From the NCBI RefSeq assembly GCF_001006325.2, contig NZ_LBIA02000001.1:4155501-4219500 (forward strand): 64,000 nucleotides of DNA. Reading direction: 5' to 3'. Below are positions 40,115-49,039 of the stretch, one piece after another (within the stretch, counting starts at the first letter, position 1; each line of letters starts with the position of its first letter). Origin of the DNA: Afipia massiliensis. Its GTDB lineage: Bacteria > Pseudomonadota > Alphaproteobacteria > Rhizobiales > Xanthobacteraceae. Made by a program: the position numbers and the translations under genes. Below the pieces are notes generated by a model. It had not been told where the DNA came from and did no database searches. It saw only the letters and a program-made list of their open reading frames with translations.

Positions 40115-40803
40115 CCCGCCTGCCGTTCGGACCAGATTCGTGCACCCCACGCCGCGGCATTGATCGCTAGAACGATCACCACAAGGATCATGCCGAGACC
40201 GAGCGCGAGCGGCAGATTGCCCTTCGACGTTTCGAGCGCAATCGCCGTGGTCATGGTGCGGGTGAAGCCTTCGATGTTGCCGCCAACAATCATGACGGCG
40301 CCGACTTCCGCCGCAGCGCGTCCGAAACCCGCAAGCAGCGCAGTCAGCAGACTGAAGCGTGCGTCCCACAACAGCGTCGTAATGCGACCAAACGGACCGA
40401 CATCCATCGCCGACAGTTCGTCGCGGTATTCGATCCAGAGATCTTCGATAGTTTGGCGCGTGAGGGCTGCGATGATCGGTACGATCAATATCGCCTGCGC
40501 GACGATCATCGCCGTCGGCGTGAACAGGATGCCGAGATTGCCGAGGGGCCCCGAGCGCGACAGCAGGAGATAGACCGCGAGACCGACAACAACGGGCGGC
40601 AGCCCCATGAAAGCGTTGACGAGCACGACAATGGCGCTCCGTCCGGGGAAGCGCATCAGCGCAAGCAACGCACCAAGCGGCAAGCCGACAAGGGCCGCGA
40701 GAACAACAGCGGAAAGGCTGACGGCCAGCGACAATTTGACGATGGCGAACAGCGTCGCATCGCCGCTCATGATCAATTGCCAAGCGCTCAACCCATCCAG
40801 CAT
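40111..40803 (-). CDS. tupB: Tungstate ABC transporter permease
   Basis: A 230-residue inner-membrane permease with five or six hydrophobic helices. The coupling loop is RAAAEVGAVMIVGGNIEG, typical of TupB. The ATG at 40803 has AGAGGAAG just before it; an ATG at 40830 is possible but adds nine polar residues over that site. First gene of the tup operon, divergent from the regulator across 84 bases with nested inverted repeats. Confidence 0.9.
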   Translation of the reverse strand: MLDGLSAWQLIMSGDATLFAIVKLSLAVSLSAVVLAALVGLPLGALLALMRFPGRSAIVVLVNAFMGLPPVVVGLAVYLLLSRSGPLGNLGILFTPTAMIVAQAILIVPIIAALTRQTIEDLWIEYRDELSAMDVGPFGRITTLLWDARFSLLTALLAGFGRAAAEVGAVMIVGGNIEGFTRTMTTAIALETSKGNLPLALGLGMILVVIVLAINAAAWGARIWSERQAG

Positions 40804-40821
40804 GACTTCCTCTTGTGTGTA

Positions 40822-40889
40822 ATCCTGCATACTTTTCGACTATGTCAATAGATTGAAAAGAAACAGGAATATGCATACAAGTGCAGGAT
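40822..40889. promoter_or_regulatory. Nested inverted repeats in the tup/regulator control region
   Basis: The divergent promoter region holds an outer 8-bp inverted repeat ATCCTGCA (40822-40829) and TGCAGGAT (40882-40889, covering the regulator start). Inside lies an imperfect dyad CTTTTC-N2-CTAT-N4-ATAG-N3-GAAAAG (40832-40860). TGCATAC occurs as a direct repeat at 40826 and 40872. The arrangement suits autoregulated control of both genes by the HTH/PBP regulator. Confidence 0.55.
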
Positions 40890-41781
40890 GGACTTGCTAA
40901 CTACCAGTGAGACATCGGAGTACCTACGGCTCGGAGAACGCAAGCTCTACGAGCTGGTGGCCGAGGGCGCGATCCCCTGCACCAAGGTGACGGGCAAGTG
41001 GCTCTTCCCGCGTGAAGAGCTTGATCGATGGGTGCTGTCAGGATTGACGCGGCCAGCCGGCATGGGTCATTCGGATGCACCTTTGATCGTTGGCGGAAGC
41101 CAGGACGCCCTGCTCGAGTGGAGTTTGCGCGAATCCGGCTCCGGCCTCGCGACACTTGTTGAGGGGACGGAAAGTGGCGTCGGCCGGGTGCTGCGCGGTG
41201 AAGCAATCGCCGCGGCGATCCATTTCCATACTGAAAATGATGTGCGGGATACCGGCGAGGACGCCAACGTCTCTGCAGTGCGCGCGTTCGCTACTTTGCA
41301 CGATGCGGTGCTTGTCGGATTTGTGCGGCGCGAACAGGGCCTCCTACTCCAGCCGGGGAATCCGAAGGATCTCACCAGCATCGCGAGTGTTCTCGCGTCC
41401 GGGGCTACCATGGCTGTCAGGCAACCAGGCGCGGGCGCACAAATGCTGCTCGATGCACTCCTGAAACAGCATGGCGCGAAGTTGAAGGATCTCCGCCGGC
41501 TCGATCCGCCGTGCCTGACCGGACCTGATCTGGCGGCGGCTATTCGAGCGGGCGAAGCCGACTGCGGGATCGCGACGCGCGCAGCCGCCAAAGCAGCCGG
41601 TCTCGATTTTGTGCCGCTGCTATGGGAGAACTTCGATCTCCTGATGCATCAGCGTGATTACTTCAAGCCGTCCTTGCAGGCGTTGATGAGCTTCATGTCG
41701 AAGCCCCTGCTCAAACAGCGCGCGAAAGATCTCACGGGTTACGATACCATGCCGGCCGGCACGATCCGCTATTTCGCCTGA
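40888..41781 (+). CDS. One-component regulator: excisionase-type HTH plus PBP-like sensor domain
   Basis: A 297-residue transcription factor. Residues 4-55 are an Xis/MerR-like winged helix (TTSETSEYLRLGERKLYELV, then KVTGKWLFPREELDRWV). Residues ~65-290 are a PBP-like domain with LEWSLRESGSGLATL, RGEAIAAAIHFHTEN, RQPGAGAQMLLDALL and DCGIATRAAAKAAGLDFVPL. These match the domain on the MoeA fusion almost block for block. Divergent from tupBCA, it is the likely tungstate- or molybdate-sensing switch for that operon. The ligand and the sign of control are inferred. Confidence 0.88.
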   Translation: MDLLTTSETSEYLRLGERKLYELVAEGAIPCTKVTGKWLFPREELDRWVLSGLTRPAGMGHSDAPLIVGGSQDALLEWSLRESGSGLATLVEGTESGVGRVLRGEAIAAAIHFHTENDVRDTGEDANVSAVRAFATLHDAVLVGFVRREQGLLLQPGNPKDLTSIASVLASGATMAVRQPGAGAQMLLDALLKQHGAKLKDLRRLDPPCLTGPDLAAAIRAGEADCGIATRAAAKAAGLDFVPLLWENFDLLMHQRDYFKPSLQALMSFMSKPLLKQRAKDLTGYDTMPAGTIRYFA

Positions 41782-41889
41782 CGGCTGGTTCGCCCCCGTC
41801 ATGCGAACCTTTGCAGCATCGGTTTATTGAACCAGATTTTCGTGCTTCGATACGGTTCAGACACGGATTGAGTTTCAAGGGAACCGCCG

Positions 41890-43227
41890 GTGCGAGACGC
41901 TGACCGTCACAGCAGAAGGTGTCCACTTCGTCTGCCGCTCGTAATTGGAGTATTGATTGCTGCGCTTGGCGCCGCGCCCGCGGTCGCGCAACTGCGGGGT
42001 CACGGTGGACCGGTTCGAGCGCTGGCAATTTCATCCGATGGACAGACGTTGCTCTCAGGAAGCTTTGACAGCAGCGCTATCCGCTGGTCGCTTGGTCGCG
42101 ATGCCGCCGAACAGGTTCTTCGATTTCACGCCGACGCTGTCAACGCTACAGCACTGCTTAAAGACGGCCGCGCAGCAACCGCAGGCGCTGACGGACGCAT
42201 CGCAATCTGGAGTTCCGGCAAGCAGCAGCCTGACACTGTATTCGAGGGCCATACAGCGCCAATTGCGGCGCTCGCATTGTCGCCGGACGGTGCAACTCTT
42301 GCTTCGGCATCGTGGGATCATACCGTGAGACTCTGGCCCCTTGCAGGCGGCGCATCGCGCATACTCGAAGGGCACACGCAGAACGTCAACGGAATAGCAT
42401 TCAGCGCTGACGGCAGGAACCTCATCAGCGCCAGCTATGACCTGACCCTCCGCATCTGGCCTCTCGACAGTGCAGCAGCACCGGCCATTACCACCCTGCC
42501 CACACCACTCAATTCAGTTGTCGCATCCAGCGACGGTGAGATTGCCGCCGCTGGCGCCGATGGAAAAATCTACTTCCTTGATCGCACAGGCAAACTCGTC
42601 GGCGAGGCCGTCGCAGGGCCGATCCCGGTGATCGCGATGGCAATGTCGCAGGATGGCGCACTGCTCGCGGCGGCGGACGTTCGCGGATCGGTCGCAATCA
42701 TCGACCGCAGGGCACGCACGCTTGCTCGCAGGCTGGTCGGACCGGGGCTTCCGGTGTGGTCCGTCGCGTTCATACCAGACAACGGCACACTTCTTACCGG
42801 TGGTGCGGACAGCGTGATCCGGCGCTGGAATGCGCTGACAGGTGAGCCTATCGGGGCGACCATTCAGGAAAATCCGAACGACCCACTTGCCGTATATGCG
42901 GGTGACCGAGGAGCAGAGGTTTTTCGCGCCTGCGTCGCCTGCCATACGCTCGCGCCGGACCAGGGCAACAAGGCCGGTCCGACGCTGTCGGGTATTTTCG
43001 GCCGAAAGATAGCAACCTTGCCGGGTTACAATTTCTCTGAGCCACTGAAGAAGCTCGATATCTTCTGGACGCCGGAAACGGTGTCGAAACTCTTCGAGAT
43101 TGGCCCGGCAGCCTACACACCCGGCACAAAGATGCCCGAGCAACGCATCGGCTCGGACGAAGACCGCAAGGCGCTTGTGCAGTTTCTCTCGCGCGCGACG
43201 GTGCCACCTGTCAAACCCGACCGATAG
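41890..43227 (+). CDS. WD40-repeat protein with C-terminal cytochrome c domain
   Basis: A 445-residue exported protein. After a signal peptide (about residues 14-34) come roughly seven WD40-type repeats to residue ~325 (for example SDGQTLLSGSFDSSAIRWSL, SPDGATLASASWDHTVRLWP, SADGRNLISASYDLTLRIWP). A monohaem cytochrome c domain follows, with C348-VA-C351-H352 and the methionine ligand in GTKMPEQR. The GTG start has AAGGGAACC upstream. It probably works as a periplasmic redox protein docked to a partner by the propeller. The 3' end overlaps phnN tail to tail by 17 bases. Its partner enzyme is not evident. Confidence 0.85.
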   Translation: MRDADRHSRRCPLRLPLVIGVLIAALGAAPAVAQLRGHGGPVRALAISSDGQTLLSGSFDSSAIRWSLGRDAAEQVLRFHADAVNATALLKDGRAATAGADGRIAIWSSGKQQPDTVFEGHTAPIAALALSPDGATLASASWDHTVRLWPLAGGASRILEGHTQNVNGIAFSADGRNLISASYDLTLRIWPLDSAAAPAITTLPTPLNSVVASSDGEIAAAGADGKIYFLDRTGKLVGEAVAGPIPVIAMAMSQDGALLAAADVRGSVAIIDRRARTLARRLVGPGLPVWSVAFIPDNGTLLTGGADSVIRRWNALTGEPIGATIQENPNDPLAVYAGDRGAEVFRACVACHTLAPDQGNKAGPTLSGIFGRKIATLPGYNFSEPLKKLDIFWTPETVSKLFEIGPAAYTPGTKMPEQRIGSDEDRKALVQFLSRATVPPVKPDR

Positions 43228-43789
43228 CCCTCAATAGCTCGGCGGCGCGATCTTCCGCCAGGCCGACATTGTTAATGACCACATCAGGTACAGGAGCAAC
43301 AACCGCTCTGCGGAGTCTATCTCCGATCTGTCCGTCGCTCGGGCGCCCCCGCGCGGTTAGCCGTTCCGCGAGAACATCTGGCGGGGCAATTACCGAAATC
43401 ACTGTTACATTGGCATACGATCTGCGCGAGAACTCGATGATGGTGCGGGACGCATTCACGATGACGGCGCGCCCTGCTCTTATGTCTTCAACAATCGAAG
43501 ATGGCACTCCATAGCGCAGACCGTGCGCTTCCCATTGAAATGCGAAATTGCCGCGAGCCAGCATCTGCCCGAACTGCATCGGGCTGACCGCCTCATTGTT
43601 CTCAAAGGAAGAGGCTTCCCGCGTCACAACCCGCTGCGGAAACACGATGTTGTTATCATCAGCACATGCCACCTGCGCAAGGCTGATCAGCGTGTCTTTG
43701 CCGGCCCCGCTCGGCCCGACAACCAGCACAAGCCGGCCGGGCCCGATCAAATCCGTGCTGGGAGCAGGCAATGCCGCTACGTCGCTCAT
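43211..43789 (-). CDS. phnN: Ribose 1,5-bisphosphate phosphokinase PhnN
   Basis: A 192-residue P-loop kinase that turns ribose 1,5-bisphosphate into PRPP, the last step of the C-P lyase pathway. Walker A is GPSGAGKDT; FPQRVVTREAS, FAFQWEAHGLRYGVP and LTARGRPS are family features. The start at 43789 overlaps the phnM stop (ATGA). It is the end of the phnGHIJKLMN operon. Confidence 0.93.
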   Translation of the reverse strand: MSDVAALPAPSTDLIGPGRLVLVVGPSGAGKDTLISLAQVACADDNNIVFPQRVVTREASSFENNEAVSPMQFGQMLARGNFAFQWEAHGLRYGVPSSIVEDIRAGRAVIVNASRTIIEFSRRSYANVTVISVIAPPDVLAERLTARGRPSDGQIGDRLRRAVVAPVPDVVINNVGLAEDRAAELLRAIGRV

Positions 43790-44943
43790 GCTACCCGATA
43801 CCCCTCGCGCCATACGCTGCGGACCACCGGCAGATCACGGGCGAGATGCACGCGGATCAAATCGGCACGCTTGCCAGCAACGATCTCTCCCCGATCCTTG
43901 AGTCCGACGGCCTCAGCAGCCGTTTTGGTCACCGTCCGCACCGCCGATGTCAAATCAATCGTGGGCACGTGGTGAGGCAGTTGCATCGCGGCCATCAACA
44001 AGCTCGAAGGGATGTAGTCCGACGACATGATGTCGAGCAGGCCTTCGCGGGCGAGATCAACCGCGGCGATGTTTCCGGAGTGCGATCCGCCACGCACCAC
44101 ATTTGGCGCGCCCATCAGGACAGCGATGCCCGCCTGATGCAGCCCGCGCGCAGCCTCCATCGTGGTCGGAAATTCCGCGACCGACACGCGATCGCGGATT
44201 GCATCGGTGACGTTTTCCTCGGTCGTATCATCATGACTGGCGAGTGGAATATCATAGCTGTGCGCGAGCGCCACGATCTCGCGCATGTTGGCCTCGCCAT
44301 AGGTCTTTTGATAGAAGAACCGACGTTCGAACATCACGTCGAGTTCAGCGTCCGTCAGGCCGCCGCTCTTACCGCGATAGTAGTCGCGCAGCTTGCCTTC
44401 ATCGCGAAACTGGCGCTGGCCCGGCGTGTGGTCCATCAGGGACATCAGCCGCACGTCAGGTCGGCCGACCAGTTCCTTGGCCTCCTCCACGACGCTAGGC
44501 ATCGGAATTTCGCAGCGCAGGTGAAGGAAATGCTCGGCACGCAGTAACTTCGCATCGCGTGCAGATGAAATGGCCTGTGCCAGAATCTCTGCCTGGCCGT
44601 CCACATCCTCGGCCCCCTCCTCGCGCCAGACGCGCAGAGAATCCAGCACCGTGGTAATGCCGCTGGTGGCAAGTTGTCCGTCATAGGACACCACGGCAGC
44701 AACCGGATCCCAGAACACCTTCGGTCGTGGCACATAATGCGCTTCCAGATGATCGGTGTGCAGCTCGATCAGCCCCGGCATCAGGAGATCGCCGCGCATA
44801 TCCTCACCGCGCTCGGGGGAATCCCCCTCGCCGACCTCTGCAATCGTTCCGTTGGCCGTCGCAACCCAGCCCCGTTCAATCACACGGTCCTTCAGAACTA
44901 CCTGGGCATTGCTAAAGATTCTGTCGGTTCTTTCGGAAATCAT
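43786..44943 (-). CDS. phnM: Ribose 1-methylphosphonate 5-triphosphate diphosphatase PhnM
   Basis: An amidohydrolase-fold enzyme of 385 residues that removes pyrophosphate from the triphosphate intermediate. The metal site reads LIELHTDHLEAHYVPRP, with later DHTPGQRQF, PLASHDDTTEENV and GAPNVVRGGSHSGN. It lies ten bases after phnL. This is the enterobacterial-type copy; a second, more divergent PhnM is at 54156. Confidence 0.94.
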   Translation of the reverse strand: MISERTDRIFSNAQVVLKDRVIERGWVATANGTIAEVGEGDSPERGEDMRGDLLMPGLIELHTDHLEAHYVPRPKVFWDPVAAVVSYDGQLATSGITTVLDSLRVWREEGAEDVDGQAEILAQAISSARDAKLLRAEHFLHLRCEIPMPSVVEEAKELVGRPDVRLMSLMDHTPGQRQFRDEGKLRDYYRGKSGGLTDAELDVMFERRFFYQKTYGEANMREIVALAHSYDIPLASHDDTTEENVTDAIRDRVSVAEFPTTMEAARGLHQAGIAVLMGAPNVVRGGSHSGNIAAVDLAREGLLDIMSSDYIPSSLLMAAMQLPHHVPTIDLTSAVRTVTKTAAEAVGLKDRGEIVAGKRADLIRVHLARDLPVVRSVWREGYRVA

Positions 44944-44953
44944 CCTGTTCCTC

Positions 44954-45652
44954 TTACGCTGCCGCCGCGAACGACGCCACGTCGATAATGCGGTCCGCGA
45001 TCAGGTTGCGCACCTCGTCATCATGAACGATCGCCACCATCGCTACACCGCGCACCTTTTTCTCTGCGACCAGATCGACCACGATCTTTCGATTGGCTCC
45101 GTCGAGCGACGCGGTCGGCTCGTCCAGCAGCAGGATCGGCATGTCGGAAATGAAGCCACGCGCGATATTGACGCGCTGTTGCTCGCCGCCGGAGAAAGTC
45201 GAGGGCGGCAAGGTCCAGAGCCGTTCCGCGATGTTGAGCCGGCGCAACAATGCGCCCGCCTGTGCACGGGCCTCATTACGGGCAACACCGTTCGTGATCA
45301 ATGGCTCCGCGACCACATCGAGCGTCGCCACCCGCGGCACAGCGCGCAAAAACTGGCTGACATAACCAATCGTTTGTCTGCGGACGCGCAGAATGTCGCG
45401 CGGCTGCGCCGTTGCGATGTCAACCAGGGCACCATCGTGGCGCACGGCGATACGCCCGTGGTTGCAGCTATAATTGCCGAAGATCATTTTCAGGATCGAC
45501 GATTTCCCCGCACCCGAAGGCCCGGCGAGCACGACGCATTCACCGGCATTGACCTGCATCGATACGCCCGACACCACTGGCAGCCGCACGCCATTCTGCA
45601 AATGCATCGTGAACGTCTTCGAAGCGCTGGATATCTCGATCATTGGAGACAT
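44954..45652 (-). CDS. phnL: C-P lyase complex ABC-type ATPase PhnL
   Basis: A 232-residue ABC-type ATPase needed for C-P lyase activity, part of the core complex and not a transporter. Walker A is GPSGAGKSS, the signature is FSGGEQQR, and Walker B leads to LLLDEPTASLD. The PhnL marker KTFTMHLQNGVRLPV is near the N-terminus. The ATG at 45652 has GAGGACAG upstream, eight bases after phnK. Confidence 0.93.
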   Translation of the reverse strand: MSPMIEISSASKTFTMHLQNGVRLPVVSGVSMQVNAGECVVLAGPSGAGKSSILKMIFGNYSCNHGRIAVRHDGALVDIATAQPRDILRVRRQTIGYVSQFLRAVPRVATLDVVAEPLITNGVARNEARAQAGALLRRLNIAERLWTLPPSTFSGGEQQRVNIARGFISDMPILLLDEPTASLDGANRKIVVDLVAEKKVRGVAMVAIVHDDEVRNLIADRIIDVASFAAAA

Positions 45653-45659
45653 GCTGTCC

Positions 45660-46442
45660 TCACGCGGGCAAAATCGAGGAAACGAGAAGTTGGGTGTATG
45701 GCTCATGCGGATCGTCCAGCACCTGATCTGTCAATCCGGATTCGATGACCTCACCGCCCTTCATCACCATGACCCGGTGCGACAATAGCCGCGCCACCGC
45801 GAGATCGTGTGTGACGATGACGACGGCAAGCCCAAGTTCGTTGACCAGTCCCCGCACCAGATCGAGAAGCCGTGCCTGAACCGAAACATCGAGGCCGCCG
45901 GTGGGCTCGTCCATGAACACAAGCCGCGGCTCGGTCACAAGGTTGCGCGCGATCTGAAGCCGCTGCCGCATTCCGCCTGAGTATGTCTTCGGCGCGTCGT
46001 CGATCCGATCCGTCGAAATCTCGACGCGCTTCAGCCACGACGACGACGTTTCACGAATTCGGCCGTAGTGCCCCCAGCCGACCGCCATCAACCGCTCTCC
46101 GACGTTGGCGCCGGCCGACACGGCCATACGGAGTCCCATGGCTGGGTCCTGGTGGACGTACCCCCAATCGGTGCGGAACAGAAACCGCCGCTCCGCTCCG
46201 CCGAGGGTCGCAAGATCGCGCGTCACGCCGTCGCGCATGCGGTACGATAAGCGTCCCCTGCTTGGCGCGAGCTGCGTGGACAGCATCTGTAGCAGCGTCG
46301 ACTTCCCCGAGCCGGACTCGCCCACAATGGCAAGCACCTCTCCCGGGTAAAGCTGAAACGAGATGTTCTTGCAGGCAAGCTGCCGGCCATAGGACTTGCT
46401 GAGTCCCTCGCAGATGAGCAGCGGCTGATCGTCGTTACTCAT
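45660..46442 (-). CDS. phnK: C-P lyase complex ABC-type ATPase PhnK
   Basis: A 260-residue ABC-type ATPase that binds the PhnGHIJ core and drives its conformational cycle. Walker A GESGSGKST, signature YSGGMRQR and VFMDEPTGGLDVSVQ are seen; WGYVHQDPAMGLRM is typical of PhnK. It starts at 46442, overlapping the phnJ stop by one base (TGATG). The longer upstream frame is phnJ in another reading frame. Confidence 0.93.
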   Translation of the reverse strand: MSNDDQPLLICEGLSKSYGRQLACKNISFQLYPGEVLAIVGESGSGKSTLLQMLSTQLAPSRGRLSYRMRDGVTRDLATLGGAERRFLFRTDWGYVHQDPAMGLRMAVSAGANVGERLMAVGWGHYGRIRETSSSWLKRVEISTDRIDDAPKTYSGGMRQRLQIARNLVTEPRLVFMDEPTGGLDVSVQARLLDLVRGLVNELGLAVVIVTHDLAVARLLSHRVMVMKGGEVIESGLTDQVLDDPHEPYTQLLVSSILPA

Positions 46443-47317
46443 CACGTCACCTGGTGATCGGCGCCGAAACCCGCGCCCTGATGGCCGTCCGCGCGGCGCG
46501 TTTCGCAGTAATCCGTATCGGAGCAAACAAACATCCGCCCGCCTTTGTCATCAACCACGACTTCATCAAGATAGGACGCACCGGATCCGCACAGCGCGCA
46601 TGGCGCATCGAACCGATAGGTCTCGAACGGGTGATCCTCGAAATCGAGCGATGTTACCTTGGTGTGCGGCGGGATCGCATAGATGCGCTTCTCGCGCCCC
46701 GCCCCGAACAATTGCAGCGCTGCGCAATCGTCCATCTTTGGATTGTCGAACTTCGGCGTCGGCGACGGGTCCATCACGTAGCGGTCATTGACCTTCACGG
46801 GATATGCGTAGGTTGTCGCGATATGGCCATGCCGTGCTATGTCCTCATACAGCTTGACGTGCATCAGCCCATACTCGCCGAGTGCGTGCATGCGGCGTGT
46901 CTCGGTTTCGCGCGGTTCAAGAAACCGCAGCGGCTCCGGGATAGGCACCTGATAGACCAGAACCTGATTGTCGTTCAGCGCCGTTTCGGGAATTCGATGC
47001 CGCGTCTGGATCACGGTCGCGTCCGAGGTCACCGTGGTGGTCTTCACACCGGCGGTCTTCTCGAAAAACTTCCGGATCGAGATCGCATTCGTCGTATCGT
47101 CCGAGCCTTGATCGATCACCTTCAAGGTATCGTCGCGGCCGAGGATCGCTGCCGTTACCTGAACGCCGCCGGTGCCCCAGCCGTAAGGCATCGGCATCTC
47201 GCGGCTGGCGAACGGCACCTGATAGCCGGGTATAGCAATAGCCTTGAGGATAGCGCGGCGGATCATCCGCTTGGTCTGCTCGTCCAGGTAGGCAAAATTA
47301 TAGACCGGTGCGTTCAT
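46442..47317 (-). CDS. phnJ: C-P lyase radical SAM subunit PhnJ
   Basis: The enzyme that breaks the carbon-phosphorus bond and releases methane or another alkane. The unusual cluster-binding cysteines are C240, C243 and C265, with C271 close by (CALCGSG and FVCSDTDYC). Gly31 in IPGYQVPF matches the glycine proposed to form the radical. Length is 291 residues. Overlaps with phnI (ATGA) and phnK (TGATG) show tight coupling. Confidence 0.96.
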   Translation of the reverse strand: MNAPVYNFAYLDEQTKRMIRRAILKAIAIPGYQVPFASREMPMPYGWGTGGVQVTAAILGRDDTLKVIDQGSDDTTNAISIRKFFEKTAGVKTTTVTSDATVIQTRHRIPETALNDNQVLVYQVPIPEPLRFLEPRETETRRMHALGEYGLMHVKLYEDIARHGHIATTYAYPVKVNDRYVMDPSPTPKFDNPKMDDCAALQLFGAGREKRIYAIPPHTKVTSLDFEDHPFETYRFDAPCALCGSGASYLDEVVVDDKGGRMFVCSDTDYCETRRADGHQGAGFGADHQVT

Positions 47318-48426
47318 TCCGCGGCCTCCGCGAGCGCGACATCACTCTCTTTCGCGGCCTCAAATTCCTTGCGCAGCTTCCGCAGCAGTCCCAGTTCGGA
47401 CTGGAAGTCCACGTAGTGCGGCAACTTGAGATGCTCGACGAATCCCGTCGCCTGCACGTTATCGGAGTGCGACATGACGAACTCCTCGTCCTGCGCTGGC
47501 GATCGCGCTTCTTCGCCGAATTCACGTGCACGAAGCGAACGATCTACCAGGGCCATCGACATGGTCTTGCGTTCACTTTGACCGAAAGAGAGACCATAGC
47601 CGCGCGTAAAGCACGGTGCCTCCGTGGCCGATCCCTTGAACTGGTTCACCATCTGACATTCCGTCAGCGTGATCGATCCAAGCGGGACAGCAAAGCCAGC
47701 GTCTTCCGCCATGAATTCGACCTCTACCTCGCCGAAACGAATTTCGCCGGCGAACGGATGAGTCCGGCCGAACCCGCGCTGAGTTGAATAGCCCAATGCC
47801 AGAAGAAACCCCTCGTCGCCGCGCGCAAGATTCTGCAGGCGCAGATCGCGGTCCGCCGGGAAGCTCAGCGGCTCACGGGTGAGATCACCGATCGGCTGGT
47901 CGGGATCAGCATCGGGCGACGCTTCGATCAAGCCGTCCGCGCCGAGAATGTCGGTCACGCGCGGCATCGGCGCATCATCCACATCGCCCCGAGCGGGCGC
48001 AGGTATCGGCGTCTCCTCCGTCAATGAGGGATCCAGCAACCGATGCGTATAATCGAACGTCGGCCCAAGGATCTGCCCGCCGGGAATATCCTTGAACGTC
48101 GATGAGACACGGCGGCGCACCTGCATGGTCGCGGTATCGACCGGTTCGGTCGCGCCAAACCGTGGCAGCGTGGCGCGGAACGCGCGCAGCAGGAAAATCG
48201 CCTCGATCAGGTCGCCTCGCGCCTGTTTGATCGCCAGCGACGCAAGTTCGCGGTCATAGAGCGAGCCTTCGGTCATGACGCGATCGACCGCCAGCGTGAG
48301 CTGCTCAGAGATCTGTGCGAGCGAGAGATCAGGTACAGCCGGATCGCCGCGGCGTTCGTGCGCCAGCAACCGGTGGGCATTTTCGATGGCGCGCTCGCCG
48401 CCTTTAACCGCAACGTACATCGTCAA
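47314..48426 (-). CDS. phnI: C-P lyase core subunit PhnI
   Basis: A 370-residue nucleosidase subunit that, with PhnG, PhnH and PhnL, swaps adenine of ATP for the phosphonate. It starts with the invariant MYVAVKGGERAIENAHRLL, and shows DRVMTEGSLYDRELASLAIKQA-type helices and CFTRGYGLSFGQSERK. The start at 48426 overlaps the phnH stop (ATGA); the ATG two codons later is equally possible. Confidence 0.94.
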   Translation of the reverse strand: MTMYVAVKGGERAIENAHRLLAHERRGDPAVPDLSLAQISEQLTLAVDRVMTEGSLYDRELASLAIKQARGDLIEAIFLLRAFRATLPRFGATEPVDTATMQVRRRVSSTFKDIPGGQILGPTFDYTHRLLDPSLTEETPIPAPARGDVDDAPMPRVTDILGADGLIEASPDADPDQPIGDLTREPLSFPADRDLRLQNLARGDEGFLLALGYSTQRGFGRTHPFAGEIRFGEVEVEFMAEDAGFAVPLGSITLTECQMVNQFKGSATEAPCFTRGYGLSFGQSERKTMSMALVDRSLRAREFGEEARSPAQDEEFVMSHSDNVQATGFVEHLKLPHYVDFQSELGLLRKLRKEFEAAKESDVALAEAAE

Positions 48427-49037
48427 GCCCCCTTTACGGTGACGTGCGTGCTGCGCGGCAAGGCCACAAGTTTAGCCCCGCACGTCAGCAGCAAATCGAC
48501 CCCGCGCGGGAATAGCGCGCGATTAGCACGGATGCGTTCGACAAAGTCGGGCGGCAGCGCGCCGGCGCGCAACGACGCCGTGCCCTTGATGCCCGGACCA
48601 CAAAGAATCAGTTCCGGCCCCTCGGTCAGCGTATCGAGCTGCACAACGAGCGTTGTCGAGCGGTCAGGATATTCTGGCGTCCCAAGCGCAAAAGTCTCGA
48701 AGTCCGGCAACGCCGTACCGCAATGAATGAGAGCAAAGCTCGCTCGTGACGTGTCTACCGTCAGCGGCGCGTCGCTCTGAAACCGCAACCATTCGGAAAT
48801 TGCCGGAACACCGGCGAAATGATTGTCCAGCCAGACTGGTGTATCATGATCGAACAGTGTGAGTGCTACCGCGGCGGTCGCCTGTATCAACGGCGATGGT
48901 GCATGCACCGTATCGGCGATTGCCTGAATTGAACCAGGCCCCGCCAGCGCATTCATCACGCTACGAAACACCGATTGCGACGATAGCACCGGATCGGGAA
49001 GGCCCGCGCTGGAGACAAGATTCGCGTGAAGCGTCAT
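48423..49037 (-). CDS. phnH: C-P lyase core subunit PhnH
   Basis: A 204-residue subunit of the C-P lyase core with a PLP-transferase-like fold that lacks PLP chemistry. Motifs include QSVFRSVMNALAGPGSI, TLFDHDTPVWL and CGPGIKGTASL, and later FPRGVDLLLTCGAKLVALPRST. GAGGG precedes the ATG. It follows phnG at a two-base gap and overlaps phnI by four bases. Confidence 0.94.
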   Translation of the reverse strand: MTLHANLVSSAGLPDPVLSSQSVFRSVMNALAGPGSIQAIADTVHAPSPLIQATAAVALTLFDHDTPVWLDNHFAGVPAISEWLRFQSDAPLTVDTSRASFALIHCGTALPDFETFALGTPEYPDRSTTLVVQLDTLTEGPELILCGPGIKGTASLRAGALPPDFVERIRANRALFPRGVDLLLTCGAKLVALPRSTHVTVKGA

Positions 49038-49039
49038 CG

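Noticed and set aside
40115-40876. N-terminal extension of tupC to about 496 residues
   Set aside because: The extension is tupB read in another frame, and it has no fold; the ATGA junction at 40111-40114 gives the normal tupC start.
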